A stretch of 64,000 bases of DNA from Methylicorpusculum oleiharenae (GCF_009828925.2 NZ_WUTY02000001.1:4308492-4372491), one strand, 5' to 3'; counted from the first letter of the stretch, positions 36,402 to 46,056 are shown. The notes: a model not told the origin generated them from the letters alone. Program-made: numbers and translations.

Positions 36402-37019
36402 ATGAAAAAACTACTCAGTATTTTAACCGGTGTTTTCCTTGCCGGATGCAGTATCGTTGGCATTCGCTCTGCAAATGAGCCCGTCTACCAGGTGCTAAGG
36501 GACGAAGGTCAGATTCAGGTTAGGCAGTATCAGGCTCTGGTCGTAGCAGAAACGGAGATTGGGGCTGATTATAAAACCAGTAGCAGCGAGGGTTTTCAGC
36601 GTCTGGCCGGTTACATTTTTGGAAAAAACAAAACCCAGGAGAAACTGGCCATGACGGCCCCGGTTACGCAGGAAAAAGCGTCAACAACACTTGACATGAC
36701 TGCGCCGGTAATTCAACAAAAATCAGCCGGAAAATGGCGAATGGCATTTGTACTACCGCAGGACTATACCCTTGAAAACGCGCCCATTCCGCTTGATCCG
36801 GCGGTTGTTGTTATAGAAATTCCTGCCAGAAAAGTCGCAGTATTAACGTATTCAGGCAGTTTGTCCGAACAAGGCATCATTGAAAACGCCACGGCATTGA
36901 CAGAATGGGTATCCACACAGGCTTACAAAACCCTCTCTCAACCCCGTTCTGCGGCATACGACCCGCCCTGGACCTTGCCATTTATGAGAAGAAATGAAAT
37001 CCATATAGACATTGAGTAA
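36402..37019 (+). CDS. SOUL/HBP family haem-binding lipoprotein
   Basis: The N-terminus MKKLLSILTGVFLAGC has a lipobox, so the 205-residue protein is probably a membrane-anchored periplasmic lipoprotein. The body follows the SOUL domain: QVRQYQALVVAETEI, FQRLAGYIFGKN, KLAMTAPVTQ, WRMAFVLPQDYTLENAP and the end DPPWTLPFMRRNEI. SOUL proteins bind haem or other hydrophobic ligands; function in bacteria is unclear. Confidence 0.88.
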   Translation: MKKLLSILTGVFLAGCSIVGIRSANEPVYQVLRDEGQIQVRQYQALVVAETEIGADYKTSSSEGFQRLAGYIFGKNKTQEKLAMTAPVTQEKASTTLDMTAPVIQQKSAGKWRMAFVLPQDYTLENAPIPLDPAVVVIEIPARKVAVLTYSGSLSEQGIIENATALTEWVSTQAYKTLSQPRSAAYDPPWTLPFMRRNEIHIDIE

Positions 37020-37086
37020 GGCAACAACTGTCCCGAAATAGAGGGGCTTGACCCCAGCATCCCTGCTGCCGAGATGCCCACAAAGC

Positions 37087-39546
37087 TTAAGACTCCCCTT
37101 TTTTATCCTTAAGCTGGGAATTGCTGCTACGTCCTTCCTGTTCCAGTCTTTTTTCTACGGCTAAGATATGCTGGGTCGTTTTTAACACCGAGTCGGGATT
37201 CAGGCTGATAGAGTCGATACCCAGTTCAACCAGATATTCAGCCATTTCGGGAAAATCCGAAGGTGCCTGGCCGCAAATCCCCGAGTGTCTGCCATTGCGG
37301 TGCGCCCCTTCCACAGCCATACGGATGATGGCTTTAACACCGGCATCCCTTTCGTCAAAGACATCGGCAACAATTTCCGAATCTCTGTCAACACCCAGGG
37401 TTAATTGGGTCAGATCATTTGAACCTATCGAGAAACCATCAAAATAGCGGGAAAATTCGTCGATCAGAATGACGTTATTGGGAATCTCGCACATGACGTA
37501 GATTTTTAAATCCTGCTCGCCTCGCTTCAAACCTTGCTCAGCCATAAATGCCAGCACCTTTTCAGCTTCATGAATTGTGCGGCAAAATGGAATCATCAGT
37601 ATGACATTGATCAAACCCATGATTTCGCGTACCCGCTTCATTGCCCTGCATTCCAGCACAAAGGCTTCGGCATAATCCGGATGAGTGTATCGGGAAGCGC
37701 CTCTAAAGCCAATCATGGGGTTGGCTTCTTCGCGCTCAAACCAAGAGCCGCCCAAAAGCGTGGCATATTCATTGGTTTTAAAATCCGATAAACGCACCAC
37801 CACCGGTTTTGGATAAAACGCAGCGGCTAGGGTGCCTACCCCTTCAGACAGCTTTTCAATAAAAAACTCTTCAGGTTTTACGTATTCTCGTGTCAATGCA
37901 TCAATCCGGATTCTTTCATCGCTGTTTTGAATCCTTTCCGGATGCAATAGCGCTAGGGGGTGAGCTTTAATATATTCATTAATGATAAATTCCATTCTAG
38001 CCAGACCCACGCCATCGTTAGGTAACTGGTTGATCTTAAAAGCCAGTTCAGGATTACCCAGGTTCAGCATGATTTTGGTGTTTGGTTTTTCAAGCCGGGT
38101 CAGATCGGTGGTATCGACAGTGAATTTTAAAAGACCGGAATAGACTTTACCGGCATCGCCTTCTGCACATGACACTGTCACCTCGGTTTGCCTGGCCAAT
38201 GCAGTGGTAGCATTATCGCAACCGATGACCGCGGGCACGCCAAGTTCTCTGGAAATTATCGCGGCATGACAGGTTCGCCCTCCCCGATTCGTAACAATAG
38301 CCGCAGCTGTCTTCATGACCGGCTCCCAATCCGGTGTGGTCATATCGGCCACCAGCACTTCACCGGGCTTGAATGACGGCAATTCATTGACATGATTAAT
38401 AACATGCACCTTGCCCGATGCTATTTTGCTACCGACCGCATGCCCTGTTACGAGTAATTGGCCTGGCTTATCAAGCCGGTAGTTTTCAAGCACGGCAGCA
38501 TTGCGCTGAGAAACGACGGTTTCGGGGCGCGCCTGAACAATATATAACTGACCGTCCATCCCGTCTTTGGCCCACTCGATATCCATAGGTTTGTGATGGC
38601 CTGCTTCGGTGCTGTAGTGGTTTTCAATTTTGATCGCATAATCTGCGAGTCTCAGAACTTCCTCATCTGAAATGCAGTAGCGCAAACGTTCCTCGGCAGC
38701 CGTCACAATATTGCGTATCGCTTCCCGGGTCCGACCTTCGCTGTACACCATCTTGATTTTCTTTGCACCCAGAACCCGCCTGAGCACACAGCGATAACCC
38801 TGTTTGAATGTGGGTTTGTGTACATAAAATTCATCAGGATCGACCGCACCTTGCACAACATTTTCACCCAATCCATAAGCACCGGTGATGAACACGACAT
38901 CCTTGAAACCCGATTCGGTATCCAGGGTAAACATCACACCACTGGCCGCCAGATCAGAACGCACCATTTTCATGACACCAATAGAAAGTGAAACCTTGAA
39001 ATGATCAAACCCCTGGTCGATTCGATAATGAATGGCTCTATCGGTAAACAGACTCGCAAAACAACGCTTGCAGGCATCCAATAAAGCCGGACCGCCGGCA
39101 ATGTTTAAATAAGTATCCTGCTGGCCGGCAAAACTGGCAGTAGGCAAATCTTCTGCTGTTGCCGAACTGCGCACCGCAACTGTCAATGCTTCGTCATACT
39201 GGCTCTGCAGTTCCGCCAAGCCATTAAGAATTTCCTGTTCCAGATCTTCAGGTAAAGGCGCAGCATAAACAATTTCGCGGGCTTGCCGAGCGCGGCGGGC
39301 CAGATCATTCACATCATCAGGATTCAATGTATCAAGCACATCATGCAGCGCTTGCCATGCACCTGCTTTATTGAGCATGTAGCGGTATGCCTCTGCGGTA
39401 ACGGCAAAACCGTTTGGCACTTTAACGCCCTCTGACCCCAGCGCTCTGTACATTTCTCCCAACGAAGCATTCTTGCCGCCTACTAACGGAATGTCTGACA
39501 GGTTTAATTCTTCGAACCAACGTAAATATTTATAGGACTTAGGCAT
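37087..39546 (-). CDS. ppsA: Phosphoenolpyruvate synthase
   Basis: I place the start at the ATG at 39546 (MPKSYKYLRWFEEL), preceded by GGAGGG; a longer frame from 39624 would add 26 residues unlike the family. The 819-aa protein has the N-terminal ATP-grasp domain (LVGGKNASLGEMYRAL, RSSATAEDLPTASFAGQQDT), the phosphohistidine domain (NRGGRTCHAAIISRELGVPA with catalytic His) and the PEP-utilising C-terminal barrel (ANPMIGFRGASRY, CGQAPSDFPE). The enzyme converts pyruvate and ATP to PEP, AMP and phosphate, the first step of gluconeogenesis from C3 units. AMP formed here links to the AMP-handling genes nearby (40389, 51187). Confidence 0.95.
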   Translation of the reverse strand: MPKSYKYLRWFEELNLSDIPLVGGKNASLGEMYRALGSEGVKVPNGFAVTAEAYRYMLNKAGAWQALHDVLDTLNPDDVNDLARRARQAREIVYAAPLPEDLEQEILNGLAELQSQYDEALTVAVRSSATAEDLPTASFAGQQDTYLNIAGGPALLDACKRCFASLFTDRAIHYRIDQGFDHFKVSLSIGVMKMVRSDLAASGVMFTLDTESGFKDVVFITGAYGLGENVVQGAVDPDEFYVHKPTFKQGYRCVLRRVLGAKKIKMVYSEGRTREAIRNIVTAAEERLRYCISDEEVLRLADYAIKIENHYSTEAGHHKPMDIEWAKDGMDGQLYIVQARPETVVSQRNAAVLENYRLDKPGQLLVTGHAVGSKIASGKVHVINHVNELPSFKPGEVLVADMTTPDWEPVMKTAAAIVTNRGGRTCHAAIISRELGVPAVIGCDNATTALARQTEVTVSCAEGDAGKVYSGLLKFTVDTTDLTRLEKPNTKIMLNLGNPELAFKINQLPNDGVGLARMEFIINEYIKAHPLALLHPERIQNSDERIRIDALTREYVKPEEFFIEKLSEGVGTLAAAFYPKPVVVRLSDFKTNEYATLLGGSWFEREEANPMIGFRGASRYTHPDYAEAFVLECRAMKRVREIMGLINVILMIPFCRTIHEAEKVLAFMAEQGLKRGEQDLKIYVMCEIPNNVILIDEFSRYFDGFSIGSNDLTQLTLGVDRDSEIVADVFDERDAGVKAIIRMAVEGAHRNGRHSGICGQAPSDFPEMAEYLVELGIDSISLNPDSVLKTTQHILAVEKRLEQEGRSSNSQLKDKKGES

Positions 39547-39680
39547 ACGCCCTCCATCTGTGATCAATTTGTTTGTGACTGAAACTCGAGACGATTTAAG
39601 AGAAAACGGTCTATTTTGGAACAATCATAATCCAACCAGGATGTCGGCTGATATTTCCATAAATTTTTGGCAAAAAAGCT

Positions 39681-39874
39681 CCTGATTATAATGATGTTTC
39701 AGCTATATATTCGGACGCGTCATTCCGGCAGGGATTGCCGGAGCCGTCAGACCGCGTTAGCGAATCCAGATCACATGGATAGCTCGAAGCTTACCATCCA
39801 TGGCACTGGATGCCCGTTTCCCGACGGGCATGACGGGCGCTGATGGATTTAGCTGAAACATCTTGCTAATCAGG
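39681..39874. repeat. MITE family 1, copy C, with 8-bp target duplication
   Basis: Same size (194 bp) and ends as copy B: CCTGATTATAATGATGTTTC and the inverted CTTGCTAATCAGG. The octamer AAAAAGCT directly precedes (39673-39680) and follows (39875-39882) the element. It differs from copy B at only a few positions, so both moved relatively recently. Confidence 0.9.
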
Positions 39875-39922
39875 AAAAAGCTTGACATGCCGCTGTTATT
39901 TTCCGGATCAAACACCTGATGT

Positions 39923-40135
39923 TTTTCCACAATTTCTGTGGATAACTTTGTGTATAAGCTCTCATTAACTAAGCCAAGCCCCTATTGGTAAAGGGTATCA
40001 GTCAGCTTGGCGGTTTTTTATACAAAAAGCCTAAAACTATAATAAACAATAAGTTATAGATAACTATTGCTTTTTATATACCGTTTATGCTGATCGGGTA
40101 AGTTAATCCCAATCACCCGATAACTCTGTGCATAA
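39923..40135. promoter_or_regulatory. Cluster of four DnaA-box matches
   Basis: TTTTCCACA (39923-39931), TGTGGATAA (39937-39945, reverse of TTATCCACA), TGTGTATAA (39949-39957, reverse of TTATACACA) and TGTGCATAA (40127-40135, reverse of TTATGCACA) all fit the consensus TTWTNCACA. Three lie within 35 bp, in alternating orientation at the start, followed by AT-rich DNA. This is typical of a replication origin or a DnaA-titrating/regulated site. No dnaA, dnaN, gidA or rpmH gene is nearby. Confidence 0.55.
39973..40019 (+). terminator. Rho-independent terminator-like hairpin without an upstream gene
   Basis: GCCAAGC (39973-39979) pairs with GCTTGGC (40005-40011), followed by GGTTTTTTA. As a + strand terminator it has no upstream protein gene on that strand (ppsA is on the other strand), so it may end a small RNA starting near the DnaA boxes. 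Confidence 0.5.
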
Positions 40136-40388
40136 AAAGATTTTTGAAAATTCATATTCGTCAATACGTTTTTTGCATTACTTGAAATTTTTCTTGAAAA
40201 ACAGCATTCAATTAATAAATTAAAGTGAGTCGAAAACCATTTATATTTTGGGTAAAGGTCTACGCTTTTTATTATGACGATTCTCGGCAGTTTTAACAAA
40301 GTCAAACGATTTTAAATTGACCCGCTCATTTGACATCTCGTCCGGTAACACGCATCATCGCGTATCATTTTTCAATCGCCCCAAATGT

Positions 40389-41924
40389 ATGAGCAATGAC
40401 ACGCTGCAAATACGCCGTATACGCATCGATACCTATCATGAAAACGTGGCCTATCTAAACCGGGATTGCGCGATTTACCGGGCTGAGGGATTTCAGGCAT
40501 TATCCAAGATCAAAGTTTGCGCAAACGGCACCAAGCTTTTTGCGGTTTTGAATGTGGTCGATGACAATTCCATTGTTCAGCCAGGCGAACTGGGACTCTC
40601 CGAACAGGCGTTCAATCAGCTTAACATTGGTGAAGGCACTTTCGTTACTGTCGATCATGCCGAGAATCCCGAGTCCATGGACGCCGTCCGGCGAAAAATC
40701 AACGGCGAACGACTGGATCAAAGCGACTTTCACAGCATAACCCGGGATATTGTCGAAACGCGTTATTCCAAAATGGAAATGGCCGCTTTTCTGGTTGCCA
40801 CCGGACAAAACAATCTTGACCGCGACGAATTACTTTATCTAACCAGAGCAATGCTGGATTCGGGCGAACGCATGAATTGGCACGAATCGCTGGTGGCCGA
40901 CAAACACTGTATAGGCGGCATACCGGGCAATCGAACCTCAATGCTGGTAGTGCCCATTGTAGCCGCGCACGGCATGCTGATACCGAAAACATCCAGCCGA
41001 GCGATCACCTCGCCTGCAGGAACCGCCGATACGATGGAGGTGCTTGCGGAGGTCAACCTGTCTCCGGAACGTCTGCATGACATTGTCCGGCAGGAGCGCG
41101 GCTGCCTCGCCTGGGGCGGGACCGCCAAACTGGCGCCTGTGGACGATATACTGATTTCGGTTGAGCGCCCGCTGGGCATTGACTCACAAGGCCAAATGGT
41201 CGCGTCTATACTCTCAAAAAAACTGGCGGCCGGTTCTACCCATTTGATTATTGATATTCCCGTTGGTCCTACGGCTAAGGTTCGGCATATGCGCCAGGCA
41301 TTGGCCCTGCGCAAGCTGTTCGAATTTGTCGGTGACAGGCTGAACATTCATCTTGAAGTCATGATTACCGACGGCCGCCAACCCATTGGCCGGGGCATAG
41401 GTCCTGTGCTTGAAGCGCGGGATATTATGAAAGTTCTTGAAAACAATCCGGATGCACCGTCTGATCTGCGGCAAAAATCGCTACAGCTGGCCGGACGAAT
41501 TATTGAATTCGACCCCGATGTCAGAGGCGGCCAGGGATATGCGATAGCCAGAGATATCCTGGATTCGGGCCGGGCGATTGCCAAGATGAATGAAATCATT
41601 CAGGCTCAGGGCGCCAAATCCATTGACCTGAGTCCGGGATCTCTTTGCCGGGAAGTTTATGCCGAACAAGACGGCGTAGTGACACATATTGATAATTTTC
41701 AGATGGCTAAAATTGCCCGCATCGCCGGAGCGCCGCTGGATAAAAAGGCAGGCGTCGACTTGCTGAAAAAACTGGGCGAACGTGTTCAAAAAGGCGAGCC
41801 GATTTACCGTATTTATGCCGAGTTTCCTGCCGATTTTAAATTCGCTCAAAAGCTGGCTGCCGACAATAACGGCTATATGATAGGCACCGAGGAACATGTC
41901 CTTAAACTGCTGGTCGCTTTCTGA
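40389..41924 (+). CDS. Thymidine/AMP phosphorylase family protein (archaeal-type NMP phosphorylase)
   Basis: I prefer the ATG at 40389 ([16 protein letters not shown]); the frame extends upstream to a TTG at 40317 but neither has a clear Shine-Dalgarno. At 511 aa with an extra N-terminal beta domain, it matches the long archaeal AMP phosphorylase/DeoA-like group rather than classic DeoA (about 440 aa). Seen: [20 protein letters not shown], the [20 protein letters not shown] phosphate/base loop, and a C-terminal EHVLKLL domain. Archaeal relatives cleave NMPs with phosphate to ribose-1,5-bisphosphate and free base. The PRPP synthase gene starts six bases after its stop, so both are one operon. 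Confidence 0.85.
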   Translation: MSNDTLQIRRIRIDTYHENVAYLNRDCAIYRAEGFQALSKIKVCANGTKLFAVLNVVDDNSIVQPGELGLSEQAFNQLNIGEGTFVTVDHAENPESMDAVRRKINGERLDQSDFHSITRDIVETRYSKMEMAAFLVATGQNNLDRDELLYLTRAMLDSGERMNWHESLVADKHCIGGIPGNRTSMLVVPIVAAHGMLIPKTSSRAITSPAGTADTMEVLAEVNLSPERLHDIVRQERGCLAWGGTAKLAPVDDILISVERPLGIDSQGQMVASILSKKLAAGSTHLIIDIPVGPTAKVRHMRQALALRKLFEFVGDRLNIHLEVMITDGRQPIGRGIGPVLEARDIMKVLENNPDAPSDLRQKSLQLAGRIIEFDPDVRGGQGYAIARDILDSGRAIAKMNEIIQAQGAKSIDLSPGSLCREVYAEQDGVVTHIDNFQMAKIARIAGAPLDKKAGVDLLKKLGERVQKGEPIYRIYAEFPADFKFAQKLAADNNGYMIGTEEHVLKLLVAF

Positions 41925-41929
41925 ATATT

Positions 41930-42805
41930 ATGCTGCTACTCGCTTTTCCCGATTACCTGGAACAGGCTCAAAGACTGGCAACCCAGCTTAATGTTCCGAT
42001 TTCTCAAACTTTCCTGCATCGTTTTCCTGACGGCGAAAGTCTGGTTCGCCTGCCTCCTGCGTTGCCGCGCCATATCGTCATTTTCCGGAGTCTGGACCAT
42101 CCTAACGATAAGCTGATCGAGCTATTGTTATGTGCCAAAACAGCTCGCAAACTGGGTGTCCATCGTATCACGTTGGTCGCGCCTTATTTATGTTACATGC
42201 GCCAGGATATCGCCAACAACCCCGGCGAAGCAGTCAGTCAGAGAATTATCGGACAGCTTTTGGCCGACCTGTTCGACGATGTGATCACTGTCGATCCCCA
42301 TTTGCATCGTATTTCCCGTTTGGACCAAGCCATTCCGCTGCAAAATGCAATAAGCCTTTCCGCTTCCGGTGTCATTGGTAGCTATCTCCAATCGCAGCTG
42401 AATCATGCTGTTCTTTTGGGACCGGACAGTGAATCCGAGCAATGGGTGGCAGGCATCGCCTCAGAAATAGGTTTCGAATATGGTATCGCAAAAAAAATCA
42501 GGCGCAGTGACCATGATGTCAAAATCACCTTGCCCAACAGAAATTTTAGCGGCCATCCCGTCGTCGTCATCGACGATATGGCCAGCACCGGACGAACGTT
42601 GACCCAAACGATTCACTTGCTTCACAAAGCGGGTGCGACAGAAATCTATGCCGCAATCACCCATCCTTTGTTTTGCGACGATGCTGAAACCGCCATCCGC
42701 TCAGCTGGAGTCAATGGCATCTGGAGTACGGACAGTATCCGGCATTCCACTTCATGTATAAGACTTGACGAGTTGTTAGCTGCGGCGGTCAGATCTATTT
42801 TATGA
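41930..42805 (+). CDS. Ribose-phosphate pyrophosphokinase (PRPP synthase) family
   Basis: The 291-residue product has the N-terminal RFPDGESLVRLP segment, YLCYMRQDIANNPGEAVSQR, VTVDPHLHR and the PRPP loop VVVIDDMASTGRTL. The family transfers pyrophosphate from ATP to ribose-5-phosphate. It is shorter than standard PrsA (about 315 aa) and diverged, so it is likely a second, specialised PRPP synthase co-transcribed with the upstream phosphorylase. Both enzymes handle ribose phosphates released from nucleotides, suggesting a salvage route. Confidence 0.85.
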   Translation: MLLLAFPDYLEQAQRLATQLNVPISQTFLHRFPDGESLVRLPPALPRHIVIFRSLDHPNDKLIELLLCAKTARKLGVHRITLVAPYLCYMRQDIANNPGEAVSQRIIGQLLADLFDDVITVDPHLHRISRLDQAIPLQNAISLSASGVIGSYLQSQLNHAVLLGPDSESEQWVAGIASEIGFEYGIAKKIRRSDHDVKITLPNRNFSGHPVVVIDDMASTGRTLTQTIHLLHKAGATEIYAAITHPLFCDDAETAIRSAGVNGIWSTDSIRHSTSCIRLDELLAAAVRSIL

Positions 42806-42840
42806 TGACCGCTTGATCTTCTTGACCTAGCACTCGTCTA

Positions 42841-44655
42841 TTAATCCTGCCCATCCGGTAAAAAGCCTCCGGCTTGCATGGTCCATAGCCGATGGTAAAA
42901 GCCTTTTAGCGCCATCAAATCTTGATGCGTGCCGTCTTCAACGATACGCCCCTGATCAAACACCAGAATTCTGTCCAGATGCGCAATAGTCGATAGACGA
43001 TGAGCTATGGCGATTACGGTCTTTTGCCCCATCGCACTGTCAAGATTATCCTGAATCGTTTTTTCTGTGACCGAATCCAGACTGGATGTGGCTTCATCGA
43101 GAATTAGTATGGGCGCATCCTTCAGCATCACTCGCGCTATTGCGATGCGTTGACGCTGGCCGCCGGACAACTTAACACCGCGCTCACCGACCAATGAATC
43201 ATAGCCTTCGGGAATAGCCTCTATAAAACTATCGGCATTGGCTTGGCGTGCGGCTTTCTGTATCTCGGCATCACTTGCATGCAAACGGCCGTAACCGATA
43301 TTTTCTCTCAAGCTGCGATGAAACAGGCTGGGGTCCTGGGGAATCAAACTGACCTGGTGATGAAGAGAATCCTGGGTCGCCTGGCCTATGTCCTGGTCAT
43401 CGATCAAAATATGCCCGGACTGCGGTTCAAAATTACGCAATATCAGACTGACGAACGTCGATTTTCCCGACCCTGAAAAGCCAACCAAGCCGACCCGTTC
43501 CCCGGATTCGATCACGACATTCAGATGCTCAAATACAGGCCGGTTGGCCTCATAGGCAAAACACACATCACGAAACTCTATCCGTCCACAGGAAATTTGC
43601 ATGGGTTTGGCATCCGGCACATCGACTATTTCATGCGGTTTTACAATCGTTTCTACCCCGTTGGCGACATTGCCTATGTACTCAAAAAATTCCAGAAATC
43701 GCCGCGTAAGATTACGTGCATCGCCAATAATTAATAAAGCCAAGCCTGTACTCATCGCAAAATCACCGACGCTGATTGCGCCTTCGCGCCAGAGCATCAG
43801 CGCATAACCGATAGTGCCGATTTTTAATGATGCAGCAGCAATAAACTGAAACCAGCGCACCCGTTCCATATACCAGAATGTCCGGCGTCCGGCCTGCACT
43901 TCGGTTTCCAGGAAGCCGTTCAGATACTCGCGTTCAAAATCAAGGCGGGCAAACAACTTGGCATTGAGTATATTGGTTACCGCATCCACAATTTTGCCGT
44001 TGACCATACTGCGTGTAGCAGCGTAGTTTTGCGCATAAGGCTGACAACGCGTCGCCAGCCAAAAAGAGATGGCCACATACAGCAACATCCAGCCGCCGAC
44101 AAATGCCCCTAACTCTATATGGGTCTGAAACAACAGTGAAACCGAAACGGTGAATGTAATCATGATCGGCCAGAAATCAAACAATACCGACCAGGTCGTG
44201 TGATTAACACTCATAGACGTTTCACTGATGCGATGCGCAAGACCCCCGGCAAAATGATTTCCGAAATAACGCGGCGCATGCTGTTGCAGATAGGCATACA
44301 GCAGTTGGCTGGTGCGTTGCCGCAAGCGAGGTCCCACAATAATCAGCACGGCACCGCTGCTTCGGCTGAAAACAATCTCCGCCAAATTCAAACCCACGAG
44401 GAGTAACAAAGGTTGCTGGAAAGCATCCCACAATCCTGCACCGGCAGGTTGAGCGGCAACCGTATCCATGAGTGTTTTAATTGCATAGGGCACCATAATA
44501 CTGCCTGCCGCCTGCCCTGCTTCAAGCACCATCATTAACACCAGCCAGGCCTTGAATTGTCGCAGACAATAAAGGATAAAACTGAACGTGTGAGCGGGTA
44601 ATGGCGGCGCTTGAACCGCCCTGTTAAATGTAGAGCCGGGTATTTTTTTTGCCAT
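42841..44655 (-). CDS. ABC exporter half-transporter (fused membrane and ATPase domains)
   Basis: The 604-residue protein has an N-terminal six-helix membrane domain (residues about 30-330) and a C-terminal nucleotide-binding domain with Walker A GFSGSGKST, the Q-loop, the signature LSGGQRQRIAIARVML, Walker B ILILDEATSSLDS and switch His in AIAHRLST. It is a type I (MsbA-like) exporter working as a dimer. The substrate is not evident: no peptidase C39 domain and no adjacent membrane-fusion gene. Monocistronic, convergent with the PRPP synthase gene. Confidence 0.92.
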   Translation of the reverse strand: MAKKIPGSTFNRAVQAPPLPAHTFSFILYCLRQFKAWLVLMMVLEAGQAAGSIMVPYAIKTLMDTVAAQPAGAGLWDAFQQPLLLLVGLNLAEIVFSRSSGAVLIIVGPRLRQRTSQLLYAYLQQHAPRYFGNHFAGGLAHRISETSMSVNHTTWSVLFDFWPIMITFTVSVSLLFQTHIELGAFVGGWMLLYVAISFWLATRCQPYAQNYAATRSMVNGKIVDAVTNILNAKLFARLDFEREYLNGFLETEVQAGRRTFWYMERVRWFQFIAAASLKIGTIGYALMLWREGAISVGDFAMSTGLALLIIGDARNLTRRFLEFFEYIGNVANGVETIVKPHEIVDVPDAKPMQISCGRIEFRDVCFAYEANRPVFEHLNVVIESGERVGLVGFSGSGKSTFVSLILRNFEPQSGHILIDDQDIGQATQDSLHHQVSLIPQDPSLFHRSLRENIGYGRLHASDAEIQKAARQANADSFIEAIPEGYDSLVGERGVKLSGGQRQRIAIARVMLKDAPILILDEATSSLDSVTEKTIQDNLDSAMGQKTVIAIAHRLSTIAHLDRILVFDQGRIVEDGTHQDLMALKGFYHRLWTMQAGGFLPDGQD

Positions 44656-44790
44656 TATCTTTTTATCAAATCATAGGATCGGCATTATATAGCAATACTT
44701 AATTCACGACGGCTCATGCTTGCTAAAGTTCAGATCGCCGTTTCAATCGGTTAAGATGGCTCAATAACAGGGGCAAAAGAGACTTTTTAA

Positions 44791-45294
44791 ATGACTGCAT
44801 CCGCATTTCATTGGAACGGTATAATTCACGCACTAATTCTATTGCTGGTTACCAACGGTGCACCGGTTATTGCTTCCAAGTTTATGGGAAAACGCTTTGC
44901 ATGGCCTGTGGACAATGGGCTATGTTTAGGTGATGGGCAGCCTTTGTTCGGATATTCAAAGACCTGGCGTGGCATTGTATTTTCAACCGTCGTGGGAGGC
45001 TGCGCATCGGTGTTCTTGGGATTCGGATTTTGGACCGGAATACTGTTCGGCTTATTGACGATGAGCGGCGACTTATTGGCAAGCTTTATCAAACGAAGAT
45101 GCGGATTGGTCGAAAGCAGCCGGGCAAGAGGACTCGACACAGTCCCCGAGTCACTGATACCGTTATGGATTTTAAGAATAGCCATGGATTTGGACTGGTC
45201 GGACATCACGGTTGTCATGGTACTTTTTTTTATGATCGAAGAATTTCTCTCGCCGATTCTATACCGGCTGCATATTCGCAAACGTCCTTATTAA
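44791..45294 (+). CDS. CDP-archaeol synthase (CarS/DUF46)-like membrane protein
   Basis: The 167-residue protein has four to five hydrophobic segments and the CarS motifs PLFGYSKTWRGI and MSGDLLASFIKRR, with PESLIPLWIL later. Archaeal CarS transfers CMP from CTP to unsaturated archaetidic acid, as CdsA does to phosphatidic acid; bacterial copies of this short form are uncharacterised. It starts an operon with an EEP-type phosphatase (10 bp later) and a CDP-alcohol phosphatidyltransferase (4-bp overlap), consistent with a CDP-lipid pathway in the inner membrane. Confidence 0.82.
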   Translation: MTASAFHWNGIIHALILLLVTNGAPVIASKFMGKRFAWPVDNGLCLGDGQPLFGYSKTWRGIVFSTVVGGCASVFLGFGFWTGILFGLLTMSGDLLASFIKRRCGLVESSRARGLDTVPESLIPLWILRIAMDLDWSDITVVMVLFFMIEEFLSPILYRLHIRKRPY

Positions 45295-45303
45295 AATGAG
45301 CCC

Positions 45304-46056
45304 ATGACTGACAGCACCTTTCGCGTATTAACCTACAACATCCACAAAGGCTTCAATGTTGGAAACCGGCGCTTTGTTTTGCATCAAATCCGTGAAGCTT
45401 TGATTGAAGCCGATGCAGACTTACTGTTTCTTCAGGAAATGCAGGGTGAACATGTGCATAAAGAAAAACACGTTCCGGATTGGCCGGACCGGCCGCAGGT
45501 CGAATTTATCGCAGAGGGCGTCTGGCCCCATTATGCGTACGGTAAAAATGCGATCTACACAGCCGGTCACCACGGCAATGCCCTGCTAAGTAAATACCCT
45601 TTTGAAAGCTTCGAAAATATCAATGTTTCCCCCTTCTCCTGGGCCAGCCGGAGTTTGTTGCACGGCGTAATCCGGGTTAAACCTGATGTTCAGCCTTTGC
45701 ATGTGGTTTGCATTCATTTCGGATTAACCGGAAAAGAACGCCGTCTTCAACTTGAACGCCTTTGTCAACGCATAGAATCTCATGTGCCTCATGATGCGCC
45801 CTTGATCGTTGCCGGTGATTTTAATGACTGGCTGGGCCACGCTGATCGCCACTTTTATGAGCACCTGGGACTTAAAGAGGTTTTCAAAACGACTCATGGT
45901 CGTTACGCGAAGACATTTCCGGCATGGTTACCGGTTTTAACCATGGACCGGATTTATTTTCGAGGCTTAACGCCGCTATCTTGCAATCGGCTGGCCCATT
46001 CCCCATGGCATGCTCTTTCCGACCACGCACCCTTAGCCGGTTTATTCGAACTATGA
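45304..46056 (+). CDS. Endonuclease/exonuclease/phosphatase (EEP) family protein
   Basis: The 250-residue product follows the EEP fold: LTYNIHKGFNVGNRR, LLFLQEMQGEH (metal-binding Glu), VCIHFGLTGKERRLQLERL, IVAGDFNDWLG and SDHAPLAGLF with the catalytic Asp-His. These enzymes hydrolyse phosphodiesters in nucleic acids, inositol phosphates or lipids. There is no signal peptide, so it should be cytoplasmic. Placement between two lipid-synthesis-type genes suggests a lipid or headgroup phosphoester substrate; this is inference. Confidence 0.88.
   Translation: MTDSTFRVLTYNIHKGFNVGNRRFVLHQIREALIEADADLLFLQEMQGEHVHKEKHVPDWPDRPQVEFIAEGVWPHYAYGKNAIYTAGHHGNALLSKYPFESFENINVSPFSWASRSLLHGVIRVKPDVQPLHVVCIHFGLTGKERRLQLERLCQRIESHVPHDAPLIVAGDFNDWLGHADRHFYEHLGLKEVFKTTHGRYAKTFPAWLPVLTMDRIYFRGLTPLSCNRLAHSPWHALSDHAPLAGLFEL

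Larger units (their letters stand above)
39547..40388. other. Intergenic region with MITE, DnaA-box cluster and AT-rich DNA
   Basis: Divergent flanking genes (ppsA to the left, nucleoside phosphorylase to the right). It contains MITE family 1 copy C, four DnaA-box matches, a terminator-like hairpin and AT-rich stretches (40012-40080, 40141-40220). No protein-coding gene is seen; an 83-residue reverse ORF at 40054-40305 looks random. Confidence 0.7.

Noticed and set aside
40054-40305. 83-aa reverse ORF in the DnaA-box region
   Set aside because: Very AT-rich, random-looking product with no RBS.
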